DNA from: Maratus speciosus | Lineage: Eukaryota > Arthropoda > Arachnida > Araneae > Salticidae | Direction: 5' to 3' | NCBI GenBank assembly: GCA_963932465.1 | Contig: OZ010792.1 | Location: forward strand, 282,021,836-282,085,835 | Length of the DNA stretch: 64,000 bases | Shown: piece by piece, positions 11,968 through 23,994 of the stretch | How the letters are laid out: every line of letters begins with the position of its first letter | Position numbering within the stretch: position 1 is the stretch's first letter | Position numbers and translations under genes: made by a program | The notes under the pieces: model-generated | Told to the model about the DNA's origin: nothing | Databases searched by the model: none | The model's input: only the letters and a program-made list of their open reading frames with translations

Positions 11968-13779
11968 TTTGAACGAAAGGATATTATTCTCAAAAGAATG
12001 CAATTTTTAAGAAATATGAAAAGATATCGTGGTAGACTAATAATTTACATTGACGAAACCTGGGTGGGCAGTAATTTAACGTTCAGTAAATGTTGGCGAT
12101 CAGAAGAAGTGGACAGGGCCAAAACTAGCCTTTTTTGCACTCGGGGCAAACAAGGATTTTAGCCTCCCCCTCCCCTCCTCGCGCACAATAAAAGTTATCG
12201 ACCGCAAGCATCCTATTAAAAATAAATAAATAAAAAAATCCTTAAAAAATAAAAATCATTTAATAATAATTAAAATGCTAGCAAGAAATATGATTTTTTT
12301 TCTTGATTAGAATAGCTGAGATTGTATTCTAACCGGATAAGTGCTTATATTTTCAAATTTGGTTGCACATTTTTGTTTTTTTTATAAAGTTACTTTCACT
12401 TCCACAAATTTCAAAAGAAGACCCATAGGTTTAGCATTAGCTTGTTAGTTTCTTTGTATTTCATATATATATATACATTTTTGTATGAAACAACATACAA
12501 AATCTTCATTTGGCGCCCCCTCCCTTCATCTTTCTTTCTGGCCCCCCGGGGACATGTCCCCTCGGCACCACCTAGTTTCAGGGGCGCCATTTCAGAACTT
12601 TCTTGGGGGGGGGGGGGCACAGATTTTTTGAGGGAAGTTATATAGCTAAGAGTAGGATCTGGACGTCTTCCCCAACCCCGAACGAGAAACGTAAACTGAA
12701 TCATGCTTACAAAAACAGTAAAAACTTTGAATACGGAAACTCAAGAACCAATAAAACATTTCGTTTTAAACAGGTTTCCGTCTTAGCTGGTAAAATTTCA
12801 ATATATTGAATAATAAAATTTTTCCTTTTAGACAGGATTCTATTATAGGTTTCATTTTTACAAGTATCCTCAAAGACCTTTAAACCATCCACTCCATAGC
12901 ATAGCTCTGAAAAGAGATGTATTACAGTAAAACTTGTGAAAACGAAGCCTGTCTATAACAGAATTCTTTCTCAAAAGGGACAAAAATCAAACTTCGATGA
13001 AAAAACATCATACAATTCAACTTGCTAAGACACAGACCTGTCTATAATGGAATTTTTTTCTAGTCCCTTTTTACTTCTTTTTTTCAGGTTTTACTACAGT
13101 TTCCTGGCGAAAAGGAAAATTTTTCTTTGAGGAACAGGGAACGTGCAGAACTGCACAAATCTCACAAAAAATGGGAAAATCCCGCACAATAAAAAAAGTT
13201 CTGCGTGATTTTGTCGCCTTAACTTCTTTCACGGACATGTAATTATTCTGCGAATTTTTTTTAATTTTCGTGAAAGTCCATGATTTTTTTCTTTCGAATT
13301 CCGCAAAATCAATTCGTCAATGGGTCACAGAAAAAAATCGCGAATTTTCGAAATTTTGAAAAAAAAAAAAAAATTCCCAAAACGTCTAGAAAAAAATCGC
13401 TAATTTCTCCAAAATAGGGTTGGCACGGTTTTGCCAATGGTGGAAAAAACCATGGAAAAAACCGGTTAAAATCGTCCTGGCAAAAATGCATTTTTGTCAC
13501 TTTTTGCCAAAGTGTCAAAAATAGATATGTTTTATTTACAGCGATGTAATTAATATTTTAATTTTTAATAATTTTCACTTTAATAATATATAATTTTATT
13601 TATTTACCTTAGAATATTCAATGCAGCATTGAAAAAGTGATCTAAGTAGTTTCTATTTTTTAGTAAAATACTTTAGGTACTAACTAGTAATCACTTACTG
13701 GGTTTGGTTTAAACTGCCATTTTAAACAACTTATCCTTACGCTTCAATTAATTTTGTAACGAAGTCTGACAGAGAAATA

Positions 13780-14612
13780 CAGTAAACACTGTCTAAGGCG
13801 GAATCAATCGGGACTGAGAAAATTTTCCGTGGTAGACAATATTCCGGCTTATGCAAAAAAGCTCTCTCTTCCTCCCTAAAAAAAAAAATTCCCTAAAAAA
13901 AAAAAATAAAATTCCCTCGAAGATGAAAATTTTTTATTGATTCTCCTGACTTAAAAATCGGTTGAAAACTAAAATTCTGAAAGATCCTTTGTCTTTATAG
14001 ATAAATGAGAATATTCAGTTTCTTAGTACTACTGTTTTACATGCATATTGGAAATTTAGACACACACACACACATACAAAAAAAACCAAAAAAAAAAAAA
14101 AAAAAAAACAATAATCTTCGAGAATGAGACAGAACGCTATAATTTTTAATTTGAGTACAACCTTAAAGTATAATATATTGTACTTTCGAAAATATCTATT
14201 TTGATAAATGTTCATTTTACTAGAAATAATAACTTTTAAATGCAATTTTGCATGTGAAAAAATGGCATAAGCATAAATTCCTTAACATTTAAAGTTTCTG
14301 TTCTGTTGAATTAACTTTTTTAAAGTGTTACGGAATTTTAACTAACATGCTCGACATTGAGTATTTGACTTATTAGTTTTAAAGTTTAATAAATAAAACG
14401 CCTTTCATTTTTAAATTATACTTTTTTCCGCCTTATGCAAAATTTTGTTTTCAGTGGGACCTTAAAATCTTTTCCGTTTCCGCGTTAGACAGATTCTACC
14501 TTATGCAGCATGAATTAATGTAATTTTCTATGGGTTCGCCGGGACTTGAAAAATTTTCCGCGGTAGGCAAATTTCCGGCTTATACAGAGTCCGCCTTAGA
14601 CAGAATTTACTG
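13780..14612. mobile_element. Pogo/Tigger-like element nested in a hAT-like element
   Basis: The ends CAGTAAACACTGTCTAAGGC and (inverted) CAGTAAATTCTGTCTAAGGC are flanked by TA (13778-13779, 14613-14614). Subterminal motifs gacaatattccggctta and aaattttccg.ggtag repeat at both ends. No open transposase remains. It is the innermost level of a four-deep nest. Confidence 0.75.
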
Positions 14613-15617
14613 TAATACCAATTTTGGTTTGAGAATGGGGAAAATAGTGAGAAAAATTACCTAAAAGATTAATTTGCCTATATTTGCAACATTAAATAAT
14701 CAATCAAAATCATTCTACCTTCCCTTCTCTCATACATATTAATTTCATCTGGTCCATGTGTTCTTTTATAACCCCTCCCCCCGCCCCCCCCCCCCCAAAA
14801 AAAAAAGTTGCAGGAATTTTAAAAGTTTACTTCTATAAATTAATTTTTAAAGTTATACATAAAGGCTCAAATACAGAAAAAATGAAGATTGATTTGGCAA
14901 ATGCTTATGTATTAATGATGTTTTTAATTATAGTTTTCTTAAATGTAGAAACTATTGATTTAAAAGTTTTTAATATATATATATATATATATATTATATT
15001 ATATTAATTGTATTTATCACGGTATTTCAAAATGAATTAACTGAATCCATGGGTTTTAATTTCTGTGTTAACTTAACTGTTTTATTCACCTTAATTTTGT
15101 CGTGCTTGTGGATTCCATGTGCGGGAATACATTTTGAAAATCTACTGGGAATTTATTCGGTAAGTTGTGTAAGATTTCTATTGCTATAAATTGGATATTT
15201 AATGGGTTGTAGTGTTTTTTTTTCCATTTCATGCCATTTGATAATGTTCTGTTTTCATCTTGAGACTATTCTTTTGGTTCTATTGGTTGTTCGAGTACAG
15301 GAGAAAAAAGTTTGTCAATTTTTAGCTTTTTTCTCACAGAAAACAACCGATTTGCTTATATCATTGAATTCTGTACTCTTGAAAACGTAATTCAATATAT
15401 AAGTTTTTCAATTTTTTCGGAATCCATATTCTTCTTTTTTCGGAATCCATGTTCTTCTTTATTTTATTCTTCTTTATTAATTCTTGTAATTAAGTATAAG
15501 GTACTTTATTTTATACATACAGTTCTATATTATAGGTTTGTGACATCCATTTATATTGTCAATTCATTAACAATAATGCGGTTTTTGATGATGGTGGGTA
15601 ATGTTTAATTAATGGTT

Positions 15618-15645
15618 ATATATATATATATATATATACATATAT

Positions 15646-15690
<45 letters not shown>
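15618..15690. repeat. (TA)n/(CA)n microsatellite
   Basis: A TA run changes to CA repeats and back to TA. Other pure TA runs occur near 6513-6533, 8225-8246 and 14,971-14,993. Confidence 0.9.
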
Positions 15691-15691
<1 letters not shown>

Positions 15692-16006
15692 ATTACTTTT
15701 AAAGTCACCATTACTACATTAATTTGAGAAAAAAAAAACATCGTTTTTATCTCATATTTTCATCACATAAATTTATTTACAAAATTTATATGTGGTACTT
15801 TCAGCATTTTCCATACTTAGTCCTCAAATATCTAATTAATATTCCGATTTAAGTCTCAATTATAATATAAACAAAATTATATTATTTCAGTATATTTATT
15901 AAATCCAATCTTTTTTTGCTAGGTTTTACCAGCTTTTTTCCAGTTTTTGCCACTGTCCTGGCAAAAATACCATTTTTCCGGCAAATTGCCCAACCCTACT
16001 CCAAAC

Positions 16007-16530
16007 TACAGTGGAAAATATTGCTAATTTCATCAGAGATCTCGAAAAGAAATGCAGATTTCGTCAAATGCTTGTACAAACTAAAATCTCGGATTTTGTA
16101 AAAGGATTGCAAAAAAAAAAAATCGCCAATTTCGTCAAAAGATTGCACAAAAATTCATGAAAATTTAGTCATACAATAGAGGAGAATTTCGTCAAATGAT
16201 CGTGAAATAAGATACAAGATACAAAATTTCGTCTAACTGTCGCGAAAAAAATTACGAATATCGGTGGTAGAAAAGAAAATCGCGAATTTCAACAAATGGA
16301 CGTGAAAAAGAAGCGCGAATTTTGTCAAAAGATCGCAGAAACAAACATGGAATTTCGTCAGTTGGTCGCCGAAAAATATCGTGAATTTCGACAAATGCTC
16401 GCGAGAACAAAAATAATTTCGAAAACGGTTGCAGAAAAAACTCCGCTAATTCCGTGAAACAGTGGCGGAAAAAATCGCAAATTTCATCAGATGATCGCGA
16501 AAAAAAAATCATGAATTCAATCAGTCATGT
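16007..16530. repeat. Degenerate ~37-bp minisatellite
   Basis: About a dozen units vary around aaaaatcgcgaatttcgtcaaatgatcgcg. The matching flank on the other side of the 2.6-kb element (about 13,280-13,406) carries the same words, so the insertion split one array. The 86-residue minus-strand frame across it (repeats of FSR.F.EI.D.F) is only the translated minisatellite, not a recognised gene. Confidence 0.65.
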
Positions 16531-16624
16531 GATAATCAGCCCACGAACGTCATGAATAGGTCACGAAATTTGCAACTTTTGTGATCTATGGCGATAAGAA
16601 AAATTTCTATTATAGTGATTTTCT

Positions 16625-17405
16625 ACAAGTTAAGGTAAGGTAAAGCGTTAATCGTTTCGGATTGCGTTTTCACTATTTTGAGGTTGGTTCATGTTAATAC
16701 TATTTTTCGAAGAAATCCAGAATATTTTTCAGATGTAGAAGCTACATATTTGAGCATTGATGAATACTATATATATATACAGGGTTCGTACGGGTGCTTG
16801 AATTTCCAGACTAAGAAATTCTTCGGTACCAATATTTTCTCATGGAAGGTCTCTCCTGAAATAAAGCAAAATTTCATCCGTTTAAACTAGATTTATTTTT
16901 CTATGAGAAAATTCTGATATTGGGCCTTGAAAATAACGGTACCCGTACGAACCCTGATATATATCTTCATTTTTCTACATAAAAGGTAAAATTTATATTA
17001 AAGCTATAATTGTAGGCTTCTTTTACAATAATTGTATTAAAATATGGATTAATTTTCTTTTAATTCGGGTCGGGTTGCCTTTCAATGGAAATCTTTTTAG
17101 CAGTTTTCGGATTTACATGAAATTACAGTCCTGCGTCAGGTAGGTTGGCGTATTTTTTTCGTTGCGAGTGAGGTACACTTTAAGTTTTTCGGATTGTGCT
17201 TTATCTATTTCAATCGGAGATGACCTGGTTTTTCACAAGGAAGTCCTGAATATTTTTCAAATGAAAAACTATTATTTGTCTATTAAAGGTGGTCCATAGT
17301 AATAACCCATGTATTAATTTCTATACATAAGGGATAAAATTATAGACTACTTTATTATAAACGTGTTAAAATATGAAGTAAATTTCTTTTAATTTGAGAT
17401 TTGGT
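16625..17405 (+). repeat. Diverged direct duplication inside the 5.9-kb hAT
   Basis: Positions 16,650-17,090 and 17,190-17,405 share tttcggattg.g.ttt, aagaaatccagaatatttttcaaatg, ggtaaaattatag..tac and atatgaagtaaatttcttttaatt. The first copy is interrupted by the MITE at 16780-16956. A reverse-complement relative lies near 9,950-10,070. Confidence 0.45.
16780..16956. mobile_element. hAT-like MITE (177 bp)
   Basis: The ends CAGGGTTCGTACGGGT and ACCCGTACGAACCCTG are perfect inverted copies. TA-rich flanks on both sides allow but do not prove an 8-bp duplication. The interior is non-coding. Confidence 0.75.
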
Positions 17406-18822
17406 GGAAGTCTGTCGGTTTGGGGGTGAAGAAATTGCTTTATCGGGTGCGCGCAGACTCCATTCCTAGACGTTGAAGAATTTTGAGAGTGTAGCATATA
17501 TAATATGATTTAATAAAGCAAATATTTAAATAATTTGATAACATTGCAATGATTGCAGTAAATATAATGTGATACGAATAATACAAAAAAGTAAAAAAGT
17601 CAGATAATCAAGAACTTGAATTATACTCACCCCTTCACAACGCCCCCTAAAAAAAGTATCTGTAAAAACTCTACCCCTGAATTTCTAGCCATGAGGGGAT
17701 TAGTTTTCCTCTAATCAAGTTGTACACAACTGAGAAGCAATTGATAAAAGAAAGTGTCTCTCATGTATTTTTTTAATTAGCCAAAGTACGATATATGTCT
17801 CACCTTAAGAAACTTAGAATAGAAATTTTTTCTGATAATTATTAATTTCTATGCATAAAGCATTTATTTAATGAATATGTTTTTAATACAATCAAATCTG
17901 ATAAATTTATTTAGCATTTAAGCAATTGTTTAATTTTTGTTTGAGTCTGACAATTGATGGTTGATAAATTTTGTGAAAAATCAAATTCCTTGGCGGGGGG
18001 CTATTGCCCCCCCCAGCCCCCCTCACATGACGCCCCTGCCTAGTTTCAACCCTGGAAGTGGATGGTATACTCCAAACATGAAATGCTTCACGACGTATTA
18101 TCATACTTTGTGTAGGGGGCTCGATAGGATTTTTGCCGAACACGAAGTTGATCTACAAAACTAATACAACAAAAGGTGAGTACCACGGAAAGATGAACTC
18201 TACTATTTTTGAGAAATAGGCGTGAGAAAAATTAATACCAATTTACCAGAAAAATTCAGTGATTCTCATCGATATTATGTCCTATCATACCGTGCAGATC
18301 GACAAAATTCGAAATTCCAACAGTCGCAAAAGGGAAATTTTAGATTGGCTTGCTGCGAAATTAATCATTCATTCCACAGATGCATTAAAAGTGGAATTGT
18401 TAGAAGTCATAAAGTTAAATACTCCCACGCTTAAAACTTATAAATTGGATCAACTACTATTCAATAGCATGGCATTCAAGTGCTTCGCCTCCCTGCCTAT
18501 CATTGTGACTATAACGCAATTGAGTATATTTGGTCAGACCTGAAAAGCGAAATTCGGAACATTAATCTTACAGGTTATATGAATATGAGTAAAATACTCA
18601 GAGAAACAGAAGAGGCCATAAATAAAATATCCAATAACAGGTAACAATCTCATTGCAATCACATTCAAAACTTGAATTAAAATATTGGGACAAAGACTCT
18701 ATCGAACAAATGTGTGAATCCATGAAAATTTCATTAACAGACACTGACTATATCATAGTGAAGCCACTCTTTCAGGAGATAGTGAAGCTACAATTTCAGC
18801 AGATGAGGAGGTTAACATTTAG

Positions 18823-19165
18823 GGGTATATTTTAACAAATAAGTAATGTAATTTTCGTTATTAAAGTATTAATATAATTTTCGTAAATTTTTGTTAATGT
18901 AATTTTTTAGAAAAATTAAAATAAATAAATAAAAGTTAATTTTGTTTTGCGTCGCGAAAAGCAAAAATGTTGTATAACTGTTTAAAAATTTTTAAGCGTT
19001 TTCGTTTCTTAAAAATATTAACTACAAAAACTTTTCACATAAATCGATATTATTTCCCCAAAAGCGCCTTCTTAAAAGCTAAACAAACAAAATCCGCTCA
19101 CCCTTATTTTCATAAAATCAAAGCAAACCTGACGCATGCGAAAAAGCGCGGAGTATTTTGCTTTC
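18823..19165. other. 3' flank of the DDE_3 remnant
   Basis: AT-rich non-coding DNA continuing to the start of array B. I could not identify the terminal inverted repeat of the DDE_3 element here or upstream of 11,469. Confidence 0.4.
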
Positions 19166-19169
19166 CGAA

Positions 19170-21185
19170 AACAAAATTGCTAATACTATAGCATAATAAA
19201 TATTATAGTGATCTTTTCATCTAGTAAATGCACACATTCAATTTTGTATAATATAGGGAAAACGTCAACTGGAAAAATTGCGTACGAGAACATTTCTTAA
19301 TTTCTTTAAATGTTATATTGGACTTTATTAAAAAAAAAAAAAACAATATATTCGTAAAAATACAATTACAGTAGAACCTCGATTATCCGAAGTAACTGGG
19401 ACCGACCCTCTTTCGGAAAATCGAAATTTTCGGATAATCGAGAATGCTTCAATTTTAAGATTAAGGAGAAATATATGCAATATTTCATATTATGGTGACA
19501 AGTGCTTAATAAAAATAAAGCAATAGCAAAATGGAAACAAGAATAAATAACCGTAATTTCAATTTTGAAATTAAGTGCCTTTTACATATCTAACAAGGGT
19601 TTGAAACAATGTTTTGTTTATCGCAGTTTCGATTGTCTTTGCTTTGAAGCTCTATCACGGAGTTTTTTAATAGTATTAGTTCACCAGTATCAGAGTCTTT
19701 CTGCTGCTCCAGCCATGCCAAACCTTTTGCAAAACATTCAAAAAGCTTCCAGAATTGCTAATTTGTTCATTTTCTTCGTTCCACTCCGTAGCTTACTGGA
19801 GCTCAAGTTAAATTCAAAGGAGCTCTAAGAAAGGGGATCGAAAATATTTATATGTACTCGTAACTCGTAGTTCAGAAACGACCGCTTGCACACAAGAAAA
19901 TGGTAGTTAAAAAAATGGATTTTGCACACAAGAAATGTGATAGTAAAAAAAAAAAAAAAAAAAGCTTTTAAAATGGATTTCGGTTAATCAAGAGTTTCGG
20001 TTAAAAGAGTTTCGGATAAAAGAGGTTCTACTGTACATGCATCTCTTATTTTCTCCTCTGTTCTCCATTTGGCATCGAACATACATTTCACTTCCGAATA
20101 AAAAATGCGTTCATATCTCAGATAGCAATGGAATCAAAGTACTGTGCTCGCATATCATCAAAAGAATTTCATTCTGTTCTTTTTCAAACAATAGATAGGG
20201 GGAGGGGCATATTCTTGAAATGTCTCGCGGAATTTTATTTCTGTTTTGAAAAAATATTACAGCATGTTATTAATTTATAATCTAAAACGAAACTTAACTA
20301 AAGAACTAAGAACGAATAAGAACTTGCTTTTGCAATCGAGTGAAAAATGTTAAGAACAATATTTAAAAATAACACAAAACGGAAGAATAAGGATGATGAG
20401 GAAATCAAACAAAAGCATTTTTTTCAGTTCAATTCAATATTGCCAATATTTTTTTAAAAATATAAAATGAAACTAATACCATAAAAATTAAATAATGTTT
20501 AGTAATTTTTATACTTTCACACGAGCAAAGGCAAAACAGAATTGCTATGTACTATACTATAGTATAATAAATATTTTAGTTATCTTTTGATCTAGTAAAT
20601 GCACATGTTTAATTTTGACTATTACAGTGAAAACGCCAACTGGAAAAATTGCGCTCGAGAACATCTCTTAATTTTTTTAAATGTTATACTGTGCTTTATT
20701 TTTAATTAAGTACAACATATTCGTAAAAATACAATTACATGAATCTCTTATTTTCTCCCCTTTACTCCCTTTGGTATCGAACAGACATTGCACTTCCCAA
20801 TAAAAAATACATTCATATCTCAGATATCAATGGAATCAAAGTAGTATGTTCGTATATCATCAAAAGAATTTCATTCAGTTCTTATGCAAACAATAGATTA
20901 GTGGTGATGTGTGTGTGTGGGGAGAAGGGGGGGGGGGGAGGGGAGAGAAATCAAAATCTTGAATTGTCTTGCAGAATTTTATTTATATGTTGAAAAAATA
21001 TTACAGGATGACATTAATTCATAAAATAAAACGAAATTATAAGAACTTGCTTTTGCACTAGAGTGAAGAAGGTTAAGAACAATATTTTAAGCCATCACAA
21101 AACGGAAGAACAAGGATGATGAGGAAGCCAAACAATAGCAATTTCGTCAGGTAATTCAAATATTGCCATTTTTTCTTTTCTGTAA
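19170..21185 (+). repeat. Tandem array B (same unit as array A)
   Basis: There are two units. Each starts with a tatag.ataataaatatt..agt.atcttttgatctagtaaatgcac segment (about 19,190 and 20,565) and carries the cagatagcaatggaatcaaagta landmark (20,110 and 20,818). The first unit is interrupted by a Tigger-like element. Array A ends, and array B begins, at different phases of the unit, as expected if one array was split by the material at 7745-19165. Confidence 0.65.
19369..20033 (-). mobile_element. Tigger/pogo-like non-autonomous element, copy 2
   Basis: The ends CAGTAGAACCTCGATTATCC and ..AGAGGTTCTACTG are flanked by TA (19367-19368, 20034-20035). The transposase-tail remnant on the minus strand is clearer than in copy 1: KKLRDRASKQRQSKL followed by FKPL, a pogo/Tigger-like C-terminus. 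It is inverted relative to copy 1 and sits at a different point of the array unit, so the two insertions are independent. Confidence 0.8.
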
Positions 21186-21189
21186 AAAT

Positions 21190-22160
21190 AGGTTTTGTTT
21201 GACCCGTAAATCGTAAAACATTTCCTCCTACAGCTGTAATTTTTCCTTTGTTAAAATTATTGAGATTATATGCTGAATTATGGCTTAATCGATAGTTGAT
21301 TTGACAATGCATCACATGCGGTTGAAAGGATTATGATTATCTCTTTATTTGTTTCAGCAACAGATAACACAGGTGATAATTTGTAAGGAGTATTGTTAAA
21401 ATTTCTTTACAAATGTGGTGATCGTGAATTAATATAGCTTATGGAATTACAATGCATCTTTGCAGAATTACAATTATCATGTGAGTAAAATGATTCATCT
21501 GACATGCACATATTGTAATGTGTGATATGGTGGGAGTTGATTTAGGAGTCTATTTATTGTAATAAAACGCAAGCATTTTAAAGCTATTTAAAGTAATAAA
21601 TTTTACATAAAGATTTTCATCAGTTGAATTATGGTTTCATTAAAGGAACAGAACAATATAACACTATGATCGTATAAGTCTTATAAGCATAACATAATAA
21701 TATGCAATGTCAATATTTTCAATTTAAAAGTAAGCAGAATAACCAATAAAATATTTTTAAGTGGTACTTTTGTGGGTTTTTTATGGCTTAACATTCTTAA
21801 ATTGCCATTTTAATGATTCTATTGTGTCTAAAAATATAAAACAACTAGTGATGACAAGTTCAATTTCGAAAATTGAGACATCATAATTATTGTTAGCGTT
21901 CTCTTCCCCCCATCCTCTTCTGTTACTCATATCTATTACCCGGCCAAACTCGATCGCCTGCTTTATAAGGGATCGAGTTTGACCGTGTTATTACACAAAG
22001 CAGAAACGTCTCACTGTATCAGTAACTGACTTCATGATATTATAACAGCACTGCACAATGGCGTGAGAATGTTAAAACAGAAAAATTAGAGAAATGCAAC
22101 AATCTTTATGATGCATACAGTGATCTTTTGTCGTGCAATCTTTGTGATGCATACAGTACA
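21190..22160. other. Unassigned sequence with a short hairpin
   Basis: No gene was seen. Around 21,942-21,984 a hairpin pairs GGCCAAACTCGATC with GATCGAGTTTGACC across a ~15-bp loop. It may be a very small MITE remnant. Confidence 0.4.
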
Positions 22161-22167
22161 ATACTTG

Positions 22168-22343
22168 CAGGGCTGCCAATTTTAGCGACTATTTTTAAAT
22201 TCCATCTCGCACCGCTTACTCAAATACAAAAATCTTTCACATACAATTTACAAATGCATGCAACAGAAAATTACTTCAAAATTTATTTTTTTTTAAATAG
22301 TGGTGGGAAGAGAATATAAAAATAGTCATCAGTGGCAGCCCTG
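22168..22343. mobile_element. 176-bp MITE with CAGGGCTGCCA ends and 6-bp duplication
   Basis: CAGGGCTGCCA at 22168 and TGGCAGCCCTG ending at 22343 are inverted copies. They are flanked by TACTTG on each side (22162-22167 and 22344-22349). A (g)actatttttaaat / taaaaatagtc pair extends the similarity. The termini are hAT-like but the duplication is 6 bp rather than 8. It shares the GCTGCCAA motif with the MITE at 54485-54636. Confidence 0.7.
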
Positions 22344-22349
22344 TACTTG

Positions 22350-23150
22350 ATTATACGTAAACCCCATTCTCTAATTTATACAGAAAAAAAGCAACAACAT
22401 TTGCTGGCGAAACTTAGTGGAAACATTGTTGATATGTTCATTTTAAACTTGTTCATGAATAATGCCGCTTATAGCTATTAGCCATATAGAGCATTATGAA
22501 ACTCACTCGTCAACAGGTTAACGGCTGATCATATTTTTCCACGTGGTTGTAGCAGCAAGTTTAGTTTGAGTTACAAAAAATATCGCATTTTTATAATATA
22601 CTACCGCATTAAGATTTCCCCGGTTTCAAGTGAATAATGAAATTCAAATATGATATATGTTGCAATTATTTTATTTGCAATAAACAATTTATTTTACACG
22701 GACAATGTTATCCACCGTTCTTGCAGTTAAAACGTTTCTTATATATAGCAACCATGTGGTCATCATCTTCGATGACAATTCGAAAATTACTGAACAACAC
22801 ATACCCTTATACAACCCAAATGTTTCCTCAAGGTACATTTCTTCAACCGATAGTGGATTCCATTAGCTTTATATATTTCAGCTTACTTAACCGAATTATT
22901 GCAGGAAGTTTAAATTTAAACTCAACATTCTGCTGATGGTAGCTATGTTGTGGCTTAAAACAGATTAGCAGCTCCATCCAAGTGCACAAATCTGATAAGA
23001 CTTAAAGGTGAAAGTTTTACAATGTTGTTGTAAAGTTTCATCGAAATACGTTTTACAAACAGAAATGTCCCCAATCGCAACTAGCCTTTTTAGTCATTTA
23101 TGTATTTAATTTAAAACGAATAAATTTTGCATATATAACATATATATATA
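22350..23150. other. Unassigned sequence
   Basis: No recognised gene or repeat. A 99-residue open frame (22637-22936, +) has no domain-like features, and I do not call it. Confidence 0.35.
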
Positions 23151-23154
23151 TATA

Positions 23155-23946
23155 CAGGGTGATTCATAAAAGATGGGCAGAACTTTAAGGGGTTATAGTA
23201 CACTTAAAGACAAATAATATTAAATAGGAGACTAAGGGTCCCAGACGTATTCCCAAGGAGATAGGGGGCATTAAAGTTTAGGGTCCGAAATTTCAAATGA
23301 TTATAAAACATGGAAAAATTGGTCGATTCGTTTGCGGTTTTTGCAAAAAATTTTCTTTATGCCAGTATTTCCTTGAAATAAAATTTTAAAGTTCAATTTC
23401 AAAAAATGCCGATAGGGGGCGCTTTAGACTTTGGAGTAACAAACAACTATTTTTTAACGTTATTTTTTGTATTTCTTTAAATGATTTCGAAAGCTTAGAC
23501 TTAAACTTAAATTTTGATCTAAAAATCTGAGTCCTAACGAGTAGTTAAGTAGCGTAAACTGAAATTTGAAATTTGAAACCCTTCTCCCCCCAGAACAAAA
23601 ATCAGTTATTCCCGATCTTTGTGTCGTAGATTAGGCTCTAACTACTGCCGCGTTTTGCTAAAATTATTCTTTATGTCAGTATTTTCTTGAAAATAAATTT
23701 TAAAGAAAATTTTCAAAAAATTCCGATAGAGGGCGCTTTAGACTTTGGAGTAACGAACAACTATTTTATACCGTTATTTTTTGTGTCTCATTAAATGCTT
23801 TCTAAAGCTTAGACTTAAATTTTCAGCCCAAAATCTGAATCGTTAGACGTGGTTAAGTTTCTGGGGAGAGGGGTTTGAAATTTCTACTCCTGAGCACAGT
23901 TCAGTTTACCATGTCCACACATTGTGTGCTGTGATACGAGGTAAAA
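23155..23946 (+). repeat. Left TIR of the DD41D mariner, with internal duplication
   Basis: Inverted copy of 25321-26127. Inside it, a ~110-bp block starting ccgatagggggcgctttaga (about 23,409) recurs in direct orientation starting at about 23,727. Each TIR therefore carries two copies. The inner end is gtgctgtgatacgaggtaaaaa. Confidence 0.85.
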
Positions 23947-23994
23947 AGACACAAATTAGGATTATGTTACCAAAGCATATTTATTAACATGTAA

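Larger units (their letters stand above)
13415..15998. mobile_element. 2.6-kb hAT-like element nested in the 5.9-kb one
   Basis: The ends TAGGGTTGGCA.. and ..GCCCAACCCTA are flanked by CTCCAAAA (13407-13414) and CTCCAAAC (15999-16006), an 8-bp duplication with one mismatch. Subterminal ctggcaaaaat words lie near both ends. The interior is AT-rich and non-coding, with a pogo-like element at 13780-14612 and mixed (TA)/(CA) microsatellites at 14,970-14,993 and 15,618-15,690. It interrupts the ~37-bp minisatellite. Confidence 0.75.
12114..18054. mobile_element. 5.9-kb hAT-type insertion (non-autonomous)
   Basis: A perfect 8-bp target duplication GAAGTGGA (12106-12113 and 18055-18062) brackets ends CAGGGCCAAAACTAG and CTAGTTTCAACCCTG, which are inverted copies apart from two mismatches. 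Eight-base duplications and CAGGG termini are typical of hAT elements. Removing it restores a continuous transposase reading across the junction. I see no hAT transposase inside. The interior holds a minisatellite, a second hAT-like insertion, a MITE and C-rich subterminal DNA. Confidence 0.85.
11469..18822 (+). pseudogene. DDE_3-type (IS630/Tc1-related) transposase, split and decayed
   Basis: The N-terminal half (11469-12113) begins MASSDGNKSF, has a helix-turn-helix-like region (ASRIAGVSISTVKKI), then DEFDCSVNRRTVHGFY and KETLRQLLHKIGFQWKR. After a long A run it reads RLIIYIDETWVGSNLTFSKCW, with the first catalytic Asp in IDETW. It is broken by a stop near 11,667 and by frame changes. The C-terminal half resumes at 18,055-18,063: RRIIILCVGGSIGFLPN, KTNTTKGEYHGKMNST, ILIDIMSYHTVQ, then LRLPAYHCDYNAIEYIW with the catalytic Glu in AIEYIW, and a tail ending EEVNI before a stop at 18,822. 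The two halves join in frame once the hAT insertion at 12114-18054 is set aside. Frameshifts and stops make it non-functional. Similar proteins occur in aphids and spiders. Confidence 0.8.

Noticed and set aside
16252..16512. 86-residue periodic minus-strand frame
   Set aside because: It is the translated 37-bp minisatellite; unit changes are not frame-preserving across the whole array.
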